From: Bacteroidota bacterium
GTDB taxonomy: Bacteria; Bacteroidota; Bacteroidia; 2-12-FULL-35-15
Direction of reading: 5' to 3'
DNA: 63,941 bases
Assembly: GCA_016707685.1 (NCBI GenBank)
Contig: JADJHE010000025.1
Location: 1-63,941 of the forward strand
This document shows, in pieces, positions 53,300 through 62,621 of the stretch (the first letter of the stretch is position 1; every line of letters starts with the position of its first letter). The notes below the pieces were generated by a model, which ran no database searches, was not told where the DNA came from, and was given only the letters and a program-made list of their open reading frames with translations. The position numbers and the translations under genes are program-made.

Positions 53300-53872
53300 C
53301 TAATTCCCAATCACCACTTTTGCAAAGCGAATAATTTTTCCGTTTAAGCTATATCCTTTTTCCAATTCATCTACTACTTTGCCTTTTAAATCATCGCTAG
53401 GAGCAGGGATATTGGTAATTGCTTCGTGAATATCGGCATCAAATGTTTCGCCATGCGATTTCATTTCTTGTAAACCTTTAGAAGTTAAGTTTGACTTTAA
53501 TTTGTTGTATATCAAATTAACACCATCGTTTACAGCTTTGATATCGGTTGTTTCTGCATTCGATTTGATTGCACGTTCAAAATCATCCAAAATAGGCAAC
53601 AAGCTTTTAAAAATGTCTTCACCTGCAGTATTGATTAAATCGATACGTTCTTTGGCAGTACGCTTTCTGAAATTGTCGAATTCCGAATACAAGCGCAAGT
53701 ATTTATCATTTGCATCCGCCACTTTTGCTTCCAATTCAGCCAATTTGCTTGCTTGCTCATCAACAGGTGCTGTATTTTCGGTGTTTTCTGCCGAATTATT
53801 GGTCGTTTCCTCGTTTACGGTTTCGTTCTCTTGTGTGCTCATTTTCTTAAATATATTTTTAATTTTCGACAT
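53300..53872 (-). CDS. grpE: Nucleotide exchange factor GrpE
   Basis: 190 aa. Acidic, Asn/Thr/Glu-rich N-terminus, then the long coiled coil with LRLYSEFDNFRKRTAKERI and the beta-wing end IHEAITNIPAPSDDLKGKV, VVDELEKGYSLNGKIIRFAK. GrpE releases ADP from DnaK. ATGs at 53872 and 53842 are both possible; the second gives MSTQENETVN. It precedes dnaJ on the same strand but palindromes separate the two. Confidence 0.95.
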   Translation of the reverse strand: MSKIKNIFKKMSTQENETVNEETTNNSAENTENTAPVDEQASKLAELEAKVADANDKYLRLYSEFDNFRKRTAKERIDLINTAGEDIFKSLLPILDDFERAIKSNAETTDIKAVNDGVNLIYNKLKSNLTSKGLQEMKSHGETFDADIHEAITNIPAPSDDLKGKVVDELEKGYSLNGKIIRFAKVVIGN

Positions 53873-53912
53873 CTTTTTGAATTGCGTTGCTCTACCTCAA
53901 ATTATTTGCCAG

Positions 53913-53920
53913 CAAAGATA
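53913..53920 (-). promoter_or_regulatory. -7 box of grpE
   Basis: TATCTTTG on the minus strand (CAAAGATA as printed), 40 bp before the ATG at 53872. Confidence 0.5.
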
Positions 53921-54044
53921 ATAAGACAATTTGACACAGGAATATGAAATTTGAAGGAATGACTTGCTATTTTGGCAATAGTGACGCAATTCCCAAAACC
54001 TTACGATTCTCTATTTTTTAGAAATAATGTGGATTGCTTTTTTA

Positions 54045-54052
54045 TACATTTG
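54045..54052 (+). promoter_or_regulatory. -7 box of the DUF423 gene
   Basis: TACATTTG ends 5 nt before the ATG at 54058, again suggesting a leaderless mRNA and ruling out the upstream in-frame start at 54034. Confidence 0.5.
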
Positions 54053-54057
54053 TACAT

Positions 54058-54462
54058 ATGCAAAAACGATTTTTAGTATTCAGCGGAATTTCAGGAGCAA
54101 TAGCTGTTGCATTGGGTGCCATGGCTGCACATTACCTGGAATCAAAATTAGATGGTGTTCTGTTAACAGAACGCAATATTCAAACGTTCGAAACAGCTGC
54201 TCGTTACCAAATGTACCACAGTTTGGTATTGGTGGCAGTGGTGTTTTTATTCGAAAAATTTAATCCTAAAATGTTAGCCAAAGCGGGTTATTGTTTTATG
54301 GCTGGAATTGTTCTGTTTTCAGGTTCTTTGTATTTGCTGTCAACCGCTAAATTGATGGGTTTAACAACCGTAAAATGGTTGGGACCAATTACTCCAATTG
54401 GAGGATTGTTTTTTATTGCAGGCTGGATATTCCTTGCCCTCGCACCAATTAAGAAAAAATAA
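54058..54462 (+). CDS. DUF423 family membrane protein
   Basis: 134 aa, four membrane helices. FSGISGAIAVALGAMAAHYL, TFETAARYQMYHSLVLVAVV (the YQMYHS family signature), FSGSLYLLSTAKLMGL, and TPIGGLFFIAGWIFLAL. The family (YgdD) is of unknown function. It sits 6 bp before the M32 peptidase gene and may be co-transcribed. Confidence 0.92.
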   Translation: MQKRFLVFSGISGAIAVALGAMAAHYLESKLDGVLLTERNIQTFETAARYQMYHSLVLVAVVFLFEKFNPKMLAKAGYCFMAGIVLFSGSLYLLSTAKLMGLTTVKWLGPITPIGGLFFIAGWIFLALAPIKKK

Positions 54463-54468
54463 AAATTT

Positions 54469-55962
54469 ATGAATCAAAATTATACGCGATATACCGAGCT
54501 GCTTCGAAAAGTGGCCGACATACAAAATGCTGCTGCACTATTAAATTGGGATCAAGAAACCTACATGCCACCAAAGGGAGCTGCATTTCGTGCACAACAA
54601 TTGTCGACCTTGGCAGGAATAGCCCATGAATTGGCTACATCTAAGGAGCTTGGTGATTTGTTAGAGGCATTGTCGAACGACAAGACATTATCGGATAGAG
54701 AACAAAAGAATATTCAAAAATCGCTAAAGAGCTTTAAGGACAATAAAAAGTACACAACCGAATTTGTTCAGGAATTGAGTAGAACCATTTCTGAAACATT
54801 TCAAGCATGGCAATCGGCAAAAGAGAAAAACGATTTTTCGATTTATGCACCCCACTTGGAAAAGTTAGTGGCTTTAAAACGCAAAGAATGCGAAGTTTTG
54901 GGCTACAAAGCACATCCATACGATGCTTTGTTGGACCAATACGAACCTGATTCTAAAACAGCCGATTTGGAGGTATTGTTTGCGGATGTACGCAGTCAGT
55001 TAGTGGCTTTTGTAAAACAAATTGCTGCTAAGCCCCAAAACGATGATGCGTTTATGTATCTAAAATACGATGATCAAAAACAGTGGGATTTAGGTCTTGA
55101 GTATTTAAAGCAAATGGGCTATGACTTTGAAGCAGGTCGTCAGGACCGTTCTTCGCACCCTTTCACCACCAATTTTAGCTGTCAGGATGTGCGTGTAACC
55201 ACGCGTGTGAATGAAAATGATTTAAATGAAATGCTTTGGAGTACCATTCATGAGGGTGGACATGCATTATATGAACAAGGATTACCTGCAAGTGAATACG
55301 GATTGCCATTGGGCGAATACATTTCATTTGGTATCCACGAGTCGCAATCGCGCATGTGGGAAAATAATGTGGCTAGAAGTTTAGGTTACTGGAAAGGTAA
55401 TTTTGGTAGAATGCAGCGAACCTTTTCTGAGCAGTTAAAAGGGAAGACTGCCGAAGATTTTTATAAAGCCATGAACATTGTTCAGCCATCTTTGATTCGA
55501 ACTTCGGCCGATGAGTTGACCTATCATTTTCATGTGTTGATTCGTTTTGAAATTGAAAAAGCGCTTATCGAGAATAAGATTCAAGTAAAGGATTTGCCCT
55601 CTTATTGGAATGCTAAATACAAGGAGTATTTGGGAATTGATGTGCCATCCGATTCAAAAGGTGTATTGCAGGATATTCATTGGAGTCACGGTAGTTTTGG
55701 CTATTTCCCAACCTATTCCTTGGGTAGTTTTTATGCAGCTCAGTTTTTTGCTCAAGCTAAAAAGGAAAATCCTGAACTCGAGAAGCAGATAGAGTCGGGC
55801 AATATGAAGCCATTGCTGGAATGGTTGCGCGAAAAGGTCCATAAACATGGTAAATATTATACAGCCGAGGAATTGTGCATTGCAATTACTGGCGAAAAGT
55901 TAAATTTCCAGTACTTTATGGACTATGCTAAAAAGAAGTACAGCGAATTGTATAATTTATAG
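54469..55962 (+). CDS. M32 family metallocarboxypeptidase
   Basis: 497 aa, full length. NAAALLNWDQETYMPPKGAA, the zinc site STIHEGGHALYEQGLP (HExxH), and HESQSRMWENNVARS, the typical family blocks. Also SHPFTTNFSCQDVRVTTRVN and PSLIRTSADELTYHFHVLIR. It removes C-terminal residues other than proline; thermostable in related organisms. No signal peptide, so cytoplasmic. The 265-bp gap that follows holds the pckA promoter only. Confidence 0.95.
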   Translation: MNQNYTRYTELLRKVADIQNAAALLNWDQETYMPPKGAAFRAQQLSTLAGIAHELATSKELGDLLEALSNDKTLSDREQKNIQKSLKSFKDNKKYTTEFVQELSRTISETFQAWQSAKEKNDFSIYAPHLEKLVALKRKECEVLGYKAHPYDALLDQYEPDSKTADLEVLFADVRSQLVAFVKQIAAKPQNDDAFMYLKYDDQKQWDLGLEYLKQMGYDFEAGRQDRSSHPFTTNFSCQDVRVTTRVNENDLNEMLWSTIHEGGHALYEQGLPASEYGLPLGEYISFGIHESQSRMWENNVARSLGYWKGNFGRMQRTFSEQLKGKTAEDFYKAMNIVQPSLIRTSADELTYHFHVLIRFEIEKALIENKIQVKDLPSYWNAKYKEYLGIDVPSDSKGVLQDIHWSHGSFGYFPTYSLGSFYAAQFFAQAKKENPELEKQIESGNMKPLLEWLREKVHKHGKYYTAEELCIAITGEKLNFQYFMDYAKKKYSELYNL

Positions 55963-56179
55963 AGGAAACTTACATTCAATTGTTCGACAGAAAAGGTCTT
56001 GAAGTGGTAAAACACCTTCGTTAATTCAAAATAATTATCAACAGTTTTATTATAGAATGATTTTACATAAGACTTGTATTTAATTGATATTCAGGTTTTT
56101 ATTATTTTGTTTTATTTTCAATTCAACTGGTTAAAAACTATTAATTGGTTTTTGGAAAATTACCAAGCCTAAATTTTGT

Positions 56180-56187
56180 TATTTTTG
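56180..56187 (+). promoter_or_regulatory. -7 box of pckA
   Basis: TATTTTTG, 40 nt before the ATG at 56228; TTG words lie about 25-35 bp further upstream. Confidence 0.5.
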
Positions 56188-56227
56188 TCCTCTCAAAAAT
56201 TAAACTGTTTAACCAAAAACATAAGAA

Positions 56228-57841
56228 ATGAACGAATTTGGAATTAAAGCTAAAAATGCAACCATTGCAAGTTTAGGTTTAGGAAATGTATCAGCAGCTT
56301 ATTGGAACTTAAATCCAGCTGAATTAGTAGAAGAAACAATTATCAGAGGCGAAGGGATTTTAACAGACACAGGAGCTTTGGCGGTTGACACAGGAGAATT
56401 TACAGGGCGTTCGCCAAAAGATAAATTTGTGGTGTTGGATGAAAAGACAAAAGATTCAATTTGGTGGGGCGATGTTAACTTTAAATTTGATGCCGATAAA
56501 TTTGATATCCTTTACAACCGTGTATGTGCTTATTTATCAGGTAAAGATGTTTATGTACGCGACTCTTACGCTTGTGCTGATCCAAAATACAGATTAAACA
56601 TTCGCGTAGTTACTGAGTATCCTTGGTCGAACTTATTTGCAAACAACTTATTCTTACGTCCAACTCCTGAAGAAATTTTATCTTTTGACCCAGAATGGAC
56701 AATCATCAATGCTCCAGGATTCAGAGCAACACCTGAAATTGATGGTACTCGTCAACACAACTTCACTATTTTAAACATGACTAAAAAAATCATCTTAATT
56801 GGTGGTTCTGGTTATACAGGTGAAATCAAAAAAGGAATTTTCTCATTATTGAATTATATCTTACCACACGAAAAAGGTGTGTTATCAATGCACTGTTCAG
56901 CAAACATCGGAAAAGATGGCGATACTGCTATTTTCTTTGGTTTATCTGGAACAGGAAAAACAACCTTATCTGCTGATCCAAACCGTGGATTAATTGGTGA
57001 TGATGAGCATGGATGGAGCGAGAATGGTGTATTTAACTTCGAAGGAGGTTGCTATGCGAAATGTGTTGATTTATCAAAAGAAAAAGAACCGGAAATTTTT
57101 GGAGCAGTTAAATTTGGTGCATTGTTAGAAAACATCGAATACTACGAAAACACTTCTACGGTTGATTATACAAACATTTCAAAAACAGAAAATACACGTG
57201 TTGGTTACCCAATCAATTTTATTCAAAATGCGGTTGAGCCTTCAGTAGGAAACATTCCAAAAAATATTTTCTTCTTAACATGTGATGCTTACGGTGTTTT
57301 ACCTCCAATTTCTAAATTAACTCCTGGTCAAGCAATGTATCACTTCATCAGTGGATATACAGCTAAAGTTGCTGGTACCGAAATGGGAATCACTGAACCA
57401 ACCTTAACATTCTCTGCTTGTTTTGGAAAAGTATTTTTACCATTACACCCAACAAAATATGCGGAGTTATTAGGTAAAAAATTAAAAGAAAACAAAGTAA
57501 ATGTTTGGTTAGTAAACACAGGTTGGAGTGGTGGAGCATTTGGCGTTGGTAGCCGAATGAAATTATCTTACACTCGTTCTATGATTACTGCTGCATTAAC
57601 AGGAAAATTAGAAAGCGTTAAATTTGAAACATTGCCAATCTTTGGTTTACAAATGCCAACAGAATGTCCAGATGTTCCAACGGATATTTTAAATCCACGT
57701 AATACTTGGAAAGATAAAGATTCGTACGATGCAACTGCTAATAAACTAGCTGCTTCATTCGTGAAAAACTTTGAACAATATGCAAGTGCTGCAAATGATG
57801 AAATCATGGCTGCTGCTCCTAAAGCTGCTGTTAATGCTTAA
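56228..57841 (+). CDS. pckA: Phosphoenolpyruvate carboxykinase (ATP)
   Basis: 537 aa, full length. ALAVDTGEFTGRSPKDKFVV, the kinase-1a P-loop FGLSGTGKTTLSADPNRGLI, metal/substrate part GDDEHGWSENGVFNFEGGCYAK, and VWLVNTGWSGGAFGVGSRMKLSYTR. It converts oxaloacetate and ATP to PEP and CO2 for gluconeogenesis. A terminator follows. Codons look like those of a highly expressed gene (third-position A/T, few rare codons). Confidence 0.97.
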   Translation: MNEFGIKAKNATIASLGLGNVSAAYWNLNPAELVEETIIRGEGILTDTGALAVDTGEFTGRSPKDKFVVLDEKTKDSIWWGDVNFKFDADKFDILYNRVCAYLSGKDVYVRDSYACADPKYRLNIRVVTEYPWSNLFANNLFLRPTPEEILSFDPEWTIINAPGFRATPEIDGTRQHNFTILNMTKKIILIGGSGYTGEIKKGIFSLLNYILPHEKGVLSMHCSANIGKDGDTAIFFGLSGTGKTTLSADPNRGLIGDDEHGWSENGVFNFEGGCYAKCVDLSKEKEPEIFGAVKFGALLENIEYYENTSTVDYTNISKTENTRVGYPINFIQNAVEPSVGNIPKNIFFLTCDAYGVLPPISKLTPGQAMYHFISGYTAKVAGTEMGITEPTLTFSACFGKVFLPLHPTKYAELLGKKLKENKVNVWLVNTGWSGGAFGVGSRMKLSYTRSMITAALTGKLESVKFETLPIFGLQMPTECPDVPTDILNPRNTWKDKDSYDATANKLAASFVKNFEQYASAANDEIMAAAPKAAVNA

Positions 57842-57871
57842 TTTTGCAATAATGTTTTATTAAATTATTTA

Positions 57872-57905
57872 TAAAAATGCTCAATCATTGATTGAGCATT
57901 TTTGT
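57872..57905 (+). terminator. Intrinsic terminator after pckA
   Basis: ATGCTCAATCA and TGATTGAGCAT arms form an 11-bp stem with a 1-nt to 3-nt loop, preceded by A5 and followed by TTTTTGTTTTT. Confidence 0.85.
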
Positions 57906-57925
57906 TTTTATAGCCCAACCAACTC

Positions 57926-58639
57926 ATGCATTTATTTTATACACCCGATATTCAATCCAACCTTTACACATTAAGTGAAGAGGAAAGTAAACATGCTATT
58001 CGTGTTTTAAGGATGAAAATAGGCGATCAGATGCATTTAGTGAATGGCACTGGTACATTTTACGAAGTAGAAATTATTGATGATTCTCCGAAGCGTTGTG
58101 CGGTAAAAGTTATTTCTCAGCAAAACGAATTCGGAAAACGAACTCATTTTTTACACATTGCCATTGCTCCTACAAAAAGTAACGATCGCACCGAATGGTT
58201 TATTGAAAAAGCAACCGAAATTGGAATTGATGAAATCAGTTTTATAGATTGTAATAAAAGCGAACGTGCTGTAATCAAACACGATCGTGTTCAAAAAGTA
58301 GCAGTATCGGCAATCAAACAAAGTGTTAAAGCCTACTTGCCGCAGTTAAATGAAATGACGGATTTCAAAAAGTTTATTGCACAAACAAAAGATTTTGCTG
58401 GACAAAAATTTATTGCACATTGTCACGAACGTGCTGTATTGCCTCATCTAAAAAATGAATATAAAATAGGAAGTGATGCTTTAGTTGCAATTGGACCAGA
58501 AGGAGATTTTTCGGTTGAAGAAGTTGCACTGGCTATTCAAAATGGATTTAAAGAAATTAGTTTGGGTGCTGCACGCTTACGCACGGAGACCGCAGCACTC
58601 TATGCTTGTACAACCATTAATGTGTTAAATGAAAAATAA
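57926..58639 (+). CDS. rsmE: 16S rRNA (uracil-1498-N3)-methyltransferase RsmE
   Basis: 237 aa. N-terminal PUA-like part (EEESKHAIRVLRMKIGDQMH), then a SPOUT fold with AIAPTKSNDRTEWFIEKATE, GIDEISFIDCNKSER, the SAM-binding AIGPEGDFSVEEV and LGAARLRTETAALYA. It methylates U1498 in 16S rRNA. The start is 21 bp after the pckA terminator; convergent with hup. Confidence 0.95.
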   Translation: MHLFYTPDIQSNLYTLSEEESKHAIRVLRMKIGDQMHLVNGTGTFYEVEIIDDSPKRCAVKVISQQNEFGKRTHFLHIAIAPTKSNDRTEWFIEKATEIGIDEISFIDCNKSERAVIKHDRVQKVAVSAIKQSVKAYLPQLNEMTDFKKFIAQTKDFAGQKFIAHCHERAVLPHLKNEYKIGSDALVAIGPEGDFSVEEVALAIQNGFKEISLGAARLRTETAALYACTTINVLNEK

Positions 58640-58664
58640 ATCAAAAGAACGAATTGAATAAAAT

Positions 58665-58700
58665 AAAAAATGCCCTTCCAAAATTGGAAGGGCATTTTTT
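58665..58700. terminator. Bidirectional terminator between rsmE and hup
   Basis: A-run, TGCCCTTCCAA / TTGGAAGGGCA 11-bp stem with a 2-nt to 4-nt AT loop, T-run. It serves both convergent genes. Confidence 0.88.
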
Positions 58701-58719
58701 ATTCTGTTAGTTGAAACAA

Positions 58720-58995
58720 TTATTTGTTAACTGTTTTAGCTAAATCAGCTCCAGCTTTAAATTTCGCAACTTTTTTAGCTGCAATTTTAATTGTTTTGCC
58801 AGTTTGTGGATTACGTCCGTTACGAGCAGCTCTTTTAGCTACTGAGAAAGAACCGAAACCTACTAAAGCAACTCTGTCGCCTTTTTTTAATGCTTTTGTT
58901 GTTGCGTTAACGAATGCATCTAATGCTCTTCCAGCATCTGCTTTTGTTAATTTAGACTCTGCTGCAATTGCATCAACTAATTCTGCTTTGTTCAT
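58720..58995 (-). CDS. hup: HU-family DNA-binding protein
   Basis: 91 aa, normal length. MNKAELVDAIAAESKLTKAD, ALVGFGSFSVAKRAARNGRN, PQTGKTIKIAAKKVAKFKAG. It bends DNA and shapes the nucleoid. It has its own terminator. Confidence 0.97.
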   Translation of the reverse strand: MNKAELVDAIAAESKLTKADAGRALDAFVNATTKALKKGDRVALVGFGSFSVAKRAARNGRNPQTGKTIKIAAKKVAKFKAGADLAKTVNK

Positions 58996-59193
58996 TTTGT
59001 TTTGTGTTTTAAGGGTTAAACATTAATTTGTTATAACTAAATTAGAACAGAAACACTATGTAAAGCAAGTATTTACGCATAAAAATGCAATTATGTTGAT
59101 AAATCGCCTTTTTGTTAATAACCCGCTGTAAGTCCCATTTTTACTATTTAATCAGAATATTGAAAGAATAAGGCTTCTGTTTTAATAATTCAA

Positions 59194-59201
59194 TAAATTT
59201 G
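59194..59201 (+). promoter_or_regulatory. -7 box of the hydroxylase gene
   Basis: TAAATTTG, 20 nt before the ATG at 59222. Confidence 0.5.
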
Positions 59202-59221
59202 TAATCTATTATAATAACCCT

Positions 59222-60091
59222 ATGACGGAATTTAGAGAAGAGCTATTAATTGCCATTACAACGCCTATATACATTGTGGTTATTGGTGCGGAGATACTTG
59301 CCAGTTACATACAACACAAGCATTATTACAGTGTAAAAGGGGTGTTGTCGAATATTTATTTGTCGGCACTTAACTTCACCTTGGATATTTTATTGCGTGT
59401 TGTATGTCTATTTGTGCTCAATTTCTTCTTTCAATTCAAATTGGTTGAAATTCAAAATCAATACGTTTACTGGTTCACATTAGTCATTGCGCAAGATTTT
59501 ATGTTTTATTGGTTGCACCGCATCGATCATTTTGTTCGTTTCTTTTGGGCTGTCCACATTACACATCATTCATCGGAAGAGTATAATTTAACAGTAGGTT
59601 TCAGATCTTCCGTATTTCAACCTGTTTATCGTTTCATCTATTTTATCCCATTGTCATTTCTTGGCTTTAGAGGAGTTGACATTATGTTTATTTACGCAGC
59701 CACTCAAATTTATGGTATTCTCATTCATACTCAAATGGTTGATAAATTAGGTTTCTTAGAATATTTTTTATCTACACCATCACATCACCGCGTGCATCAT
59801 GCAAGCAATGTAAAATACTTGGATAAAAACATGGGCATGTTGTTAATTATATGGGACAAGCTATTTGGGACTTTTCAAGCAGAAGAAAAAAATGAAAAAG
59901 TGGTGTTCGGATTAACAGAAAATATCAAGACCTATCATCCACTAAAAATGGTGTTTCATGAATGGGTGAATATTTTTAATGATCTAAAAAAAGCACCAGG
60001 CTTCAAAGCAAAATGGATGTATGTATTCGGCCCTCCAGGTTGGAGTCACGATGGAAGCAAAAAACATCCAAGCAATTACAACGCGAATTAA
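59222..60091 (+). CDS. Sterol desaturase/fatty acid hydroxylase family membrane protein
   Basis: 289 aa, about four membrane helices. Histidine clusters: HRIDHFVR, HITHHSSEEYN and HHRVHHASN, which hold the di-iron centre (8-His pattern). It hydroxylates or desaturates a lipid; in Bacteroidota probably a fatty acid or carotenoid, not a sterol. The pbpC gene starts 21 bp downstream and may be co-transcribed. Confidence 0.92.
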   Translation: MTEFREELLIAITTPIYIVVIGAEILASYIQHKHYYSVKGVLSNIYLSALNFTLDILLRVVCLFVLNFFFQFKLVEIQNQYVYWFTLVIAQDFMFYWLHRIDHFVRFFWAVHITHHSSEEYNLTVGFRSSVFQPVYRFIYFIPLSFLGFRGVDIMFIYAATQIYGILIHTQMVDKLGFLEYFLSTPSHHRVHHASNVKYLDKNMGMLLIIWDKLFGTFQAEEKNEKVVFGLTENIKTYHPLKMVFHEWVNIFNDLKKAPGFKAKWMYVFGPPGWSHDGSKKHPSNYNAN

Positions 60092-60112
60092 ACGCATCTA
60101 ACAATCACTAAA

Positions 60113-62475
60113 TTGAAAATCATTTACGCACTTAAAAGCAAAAAAGGAATAACGTTCCTTCTCGCTATTGCTTTATTCGTGTGGTTTTGGTTCAGTTTGC
60201 CTTCTCCTTTATTTAAGACAGCAACGAGTACTGTGTTGGAAGACAAGTCGGGAAAGCTCCTTGCTGCTAGAATAGCTGAAGATGGTCAATGGCGTTTTCC
60301 AAGCAACAAAAATGCGTCTTTAAAATTTATTACTTGCCTTATTCAATTCGAAGACCGTTCATATTTTCAGCACAAAGGTGTTGATCCGTTAGCCTTTGTT
60401 CGTGCAATCATTCAAAATATAAAAGCAAAACGGGTAGTGAGTGGTGGTAGCACTTTAACAATGCAAGTAATTCGTTTGTCGCGCAAAGGACAATCACGTA
60501 CATTCTTCGAAAAGTTTATTGAAATTAGTTTAGCAACTCGCCTCGAATTGAGTTATTCGAAATTTGAAATACTTGCTTTGTATTCATCTAATGCACCATT
60601 TGGAAGCAATGTAGTTGGCTTGGATGCTGCATCTTGGCGTTATTTTGGTCGCGAACCTAGCAAATTGTCTTGGGCTGAATCCGCTACATTGGCCGTATTG
60701 CCCAATGCACCAAGCTTGATTTATCCAGGAAAAAATCAAGAACGTTTATTGAAAAAACGCAATCGTTTGTTGGATCGTTTAGTGGTAGAAGGAATAATTG
60801 ACAAAGAAACGTGTGAACTTTCCAAACAGGAACCGCTGCCACAAAAGCCACATGCAATTCCACAAATAGCTCCTCATTTATTACAGCGTACCGCAAAAGA
60901 AGGATACAAAGGTCAGCGTGTTTTATCTACGATTGATGGTTTGTTGCAGGAACGCTTGAATGATATTATTGAAAATCACCATAAAACATTACGAGCAAAT
61001 GAAATTCACAATGCTGCTGCCATTGTATTAGAAGTGAGTACAGGCAATGTGTTGGCGTATGTGGGCAATACACAAAACGAAAAGTCTTCGTATGAAAATG
61101 ATGTGGATTGTATCAATGCACCACGAAGTACAGGAAGTATTCTAAAACCATTCTTGTTTGCAAGTATGCTCAATGATGGAGAGTTATTGCCAACCACTTT
61201 AATTCCTGATATTCCAACTCAAATTGCGGGCTATGCACCTCAAAATTATAACATGACTTTTGATGGTGCTGTTCCTGCAAAAAGAGCATTGGCGCGTAGT
61301 TTAAATATTCCTGCTGTTCGTATGTTGCAAAGTTATGGCATCGAAAAATTTAATTATAAGCTTAAAAAATTAGGGATGACGACCTTGCGCTTTAGTCCCG
61401 ATCATTATGGTTTATCCGTTATTTTAGGTGGAGCAGAAGGGAAGTTGTGGGACATCACCGGAATGTATGCAAGCATGGCACGCACACTTAATAACTATAC
61501 CAAGTACAATGGAAAATATGTAGCATCGGATTTTCATGCACCCAATTATGAATTAAAAAAAACGCAGACAGAGAGTGATGTCGAGAATAATAGTGTACTG
61601 GATGCTGCTTCCATTTTTTTAACTTTTGAAGCAATGGTCGAAGTGTCTCGTCCAGATGAAGAAGCAGGTTGGCGACAATTTAATTCGGCAGGAAAAATTG
61701 CTTGGAAAACAGGTACTAGCTTTGGATTTAGAGACGGCTGGGCAATTGGAGTTACGCCTACACATGTTGTTGGTGTTTGGGTTGGAAATGCCGATGGGGA
61801 AGGCCGACCAGGTTTAACAGGGATTCAAACGGCAGCGCCTATTATGTTCGATATTTTTAGTGTGTTAAAAGCCAACAAATGGTTTAATCGCCCTTACGAT
61901 GAAATGGAACAAGTAGCTATTTGCCTTCAGAGTGGAAGCAGAGCAACTGATATCTGTGAACCAGTTGATACACTTTGGATTCAAAAAATGGATTGCGGAC
62001 CGAACCTTGCAAATACCATCGTTTAGTGCATCTGGACGAATCGGGTCAATATCGTGTAAATAGCGATTGTGAAGATGTAAGCAAAATGAAACATGTTAGT
62101 TGGTTTGTATTGCCACCAGCAATTGAATGGTATTACAAATCGAATAATACCAGTTACAAAGAATTGCCTCCGATGCGCAGCGATTGTGAAACACAAAGTT
62201 TAAGTGCCATGGAGATTATATATCCAAAGCAGTTTAGCAAAATTTATGTGCCTGTGGAGTTGGATGGCAAAATGGGAAAAACGGTTTTTCAAGTAGCACA
62301 CCGTAAAGCCAGTAAATTGATTTACTGGCATTTGGATGGAGTTTTTATGGGAACAACCCAAAACAATCACCAATTGGATTTGTCGCCCGATGAAGGCATT
62401 CATGTGCTCACACTGGTTGATGAAGAAGGAGAATCTTTGATTCAAAAATTTGAGATTGTAAGTCAGAAAAAGTAA
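60113..62475 (+). CDS. pbpC: Penicillin-binding protein 1C, one frameshift at 61983-61988
   Basis: About 787 aa when joined, TTG start. Membrane anchor (TFLLAIALFVWFWFSLPSP). GT51 domain with FEDRSYFQHKGVDPLAFVRA and SGGSTLTMQVIRL. Transpeptidase with RSTGSILKPF (SxxK) and AWKTGTSFGFRDGW (KTG). After CEPVDTLWIQK the frame breaks in a run of six A; with one extra A it continues NGLRTEPCKYHRLVHLDESG and ends with a BiPBP_C domain (SKIYVPVELDGKMGKTVFQ). Builds and cross-links peptidoglycan. Confidence 0.93.
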
Positions 62476-62496
62476 AAGATTTATTGATAAATTATA

Positions 62497-62504
62497 TAGC
62501 TTTG
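62497..62504 (+). promoter_or_regulatory. -7 box of the truncated dehydrogenase copy
   Basis: TAGCTTTG, 18 nt before the ATG at 62523. The same box and spacing occur before the intact copy (63665-63672, ATG 63691). Confidence 0.5.
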
Positions 62505-62522
62505 TAACAGCAAAAAAAGAAG

Positions 62523-62621
62523 ATGAAAAAGATATTGGTAATAGGTGCTGGACGCTCAGCATCTTCATTCAGTTCATCTACCGATGAGTCAAAAGTAAAT
62601 GCATCGTTGATGGTAAAGTAG
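62523..62621 (+). pseudogene. Truncated 5' copy of a saccharopine dehydrogenase-like gene
   Basis: The first 44 nt match the start of the gene at 63691 at all but three positions, all synonymous (MKKILVIGAGRSASS). After 62567 the match ends and the sequence becomes antisense to the end of the DUF4476 gene, giving a 32-codon frame with an unrelated tail. A remnant of a second gene copy with its own -7 box. Confidence 0.7.

Noticed and set aside
55963..56227. A tRNA or small RNA gene in the gap between the M32 peptidase and pckA
   Set aside because: No cloverleaf, no GTTCGA-type T-arm with matching acceptor, and no terminator; only AT-rich leader with the pckA promoter.
61980..61992. Programmed -1 frameshift in pbpC at the A6 run
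   Set aside because: The run does not form a proper X-XXY-YYZ heptamer in the zero frame and no strong stem follows. Similar one-base gaps in unrelated genes make a base error the simpler explanation.
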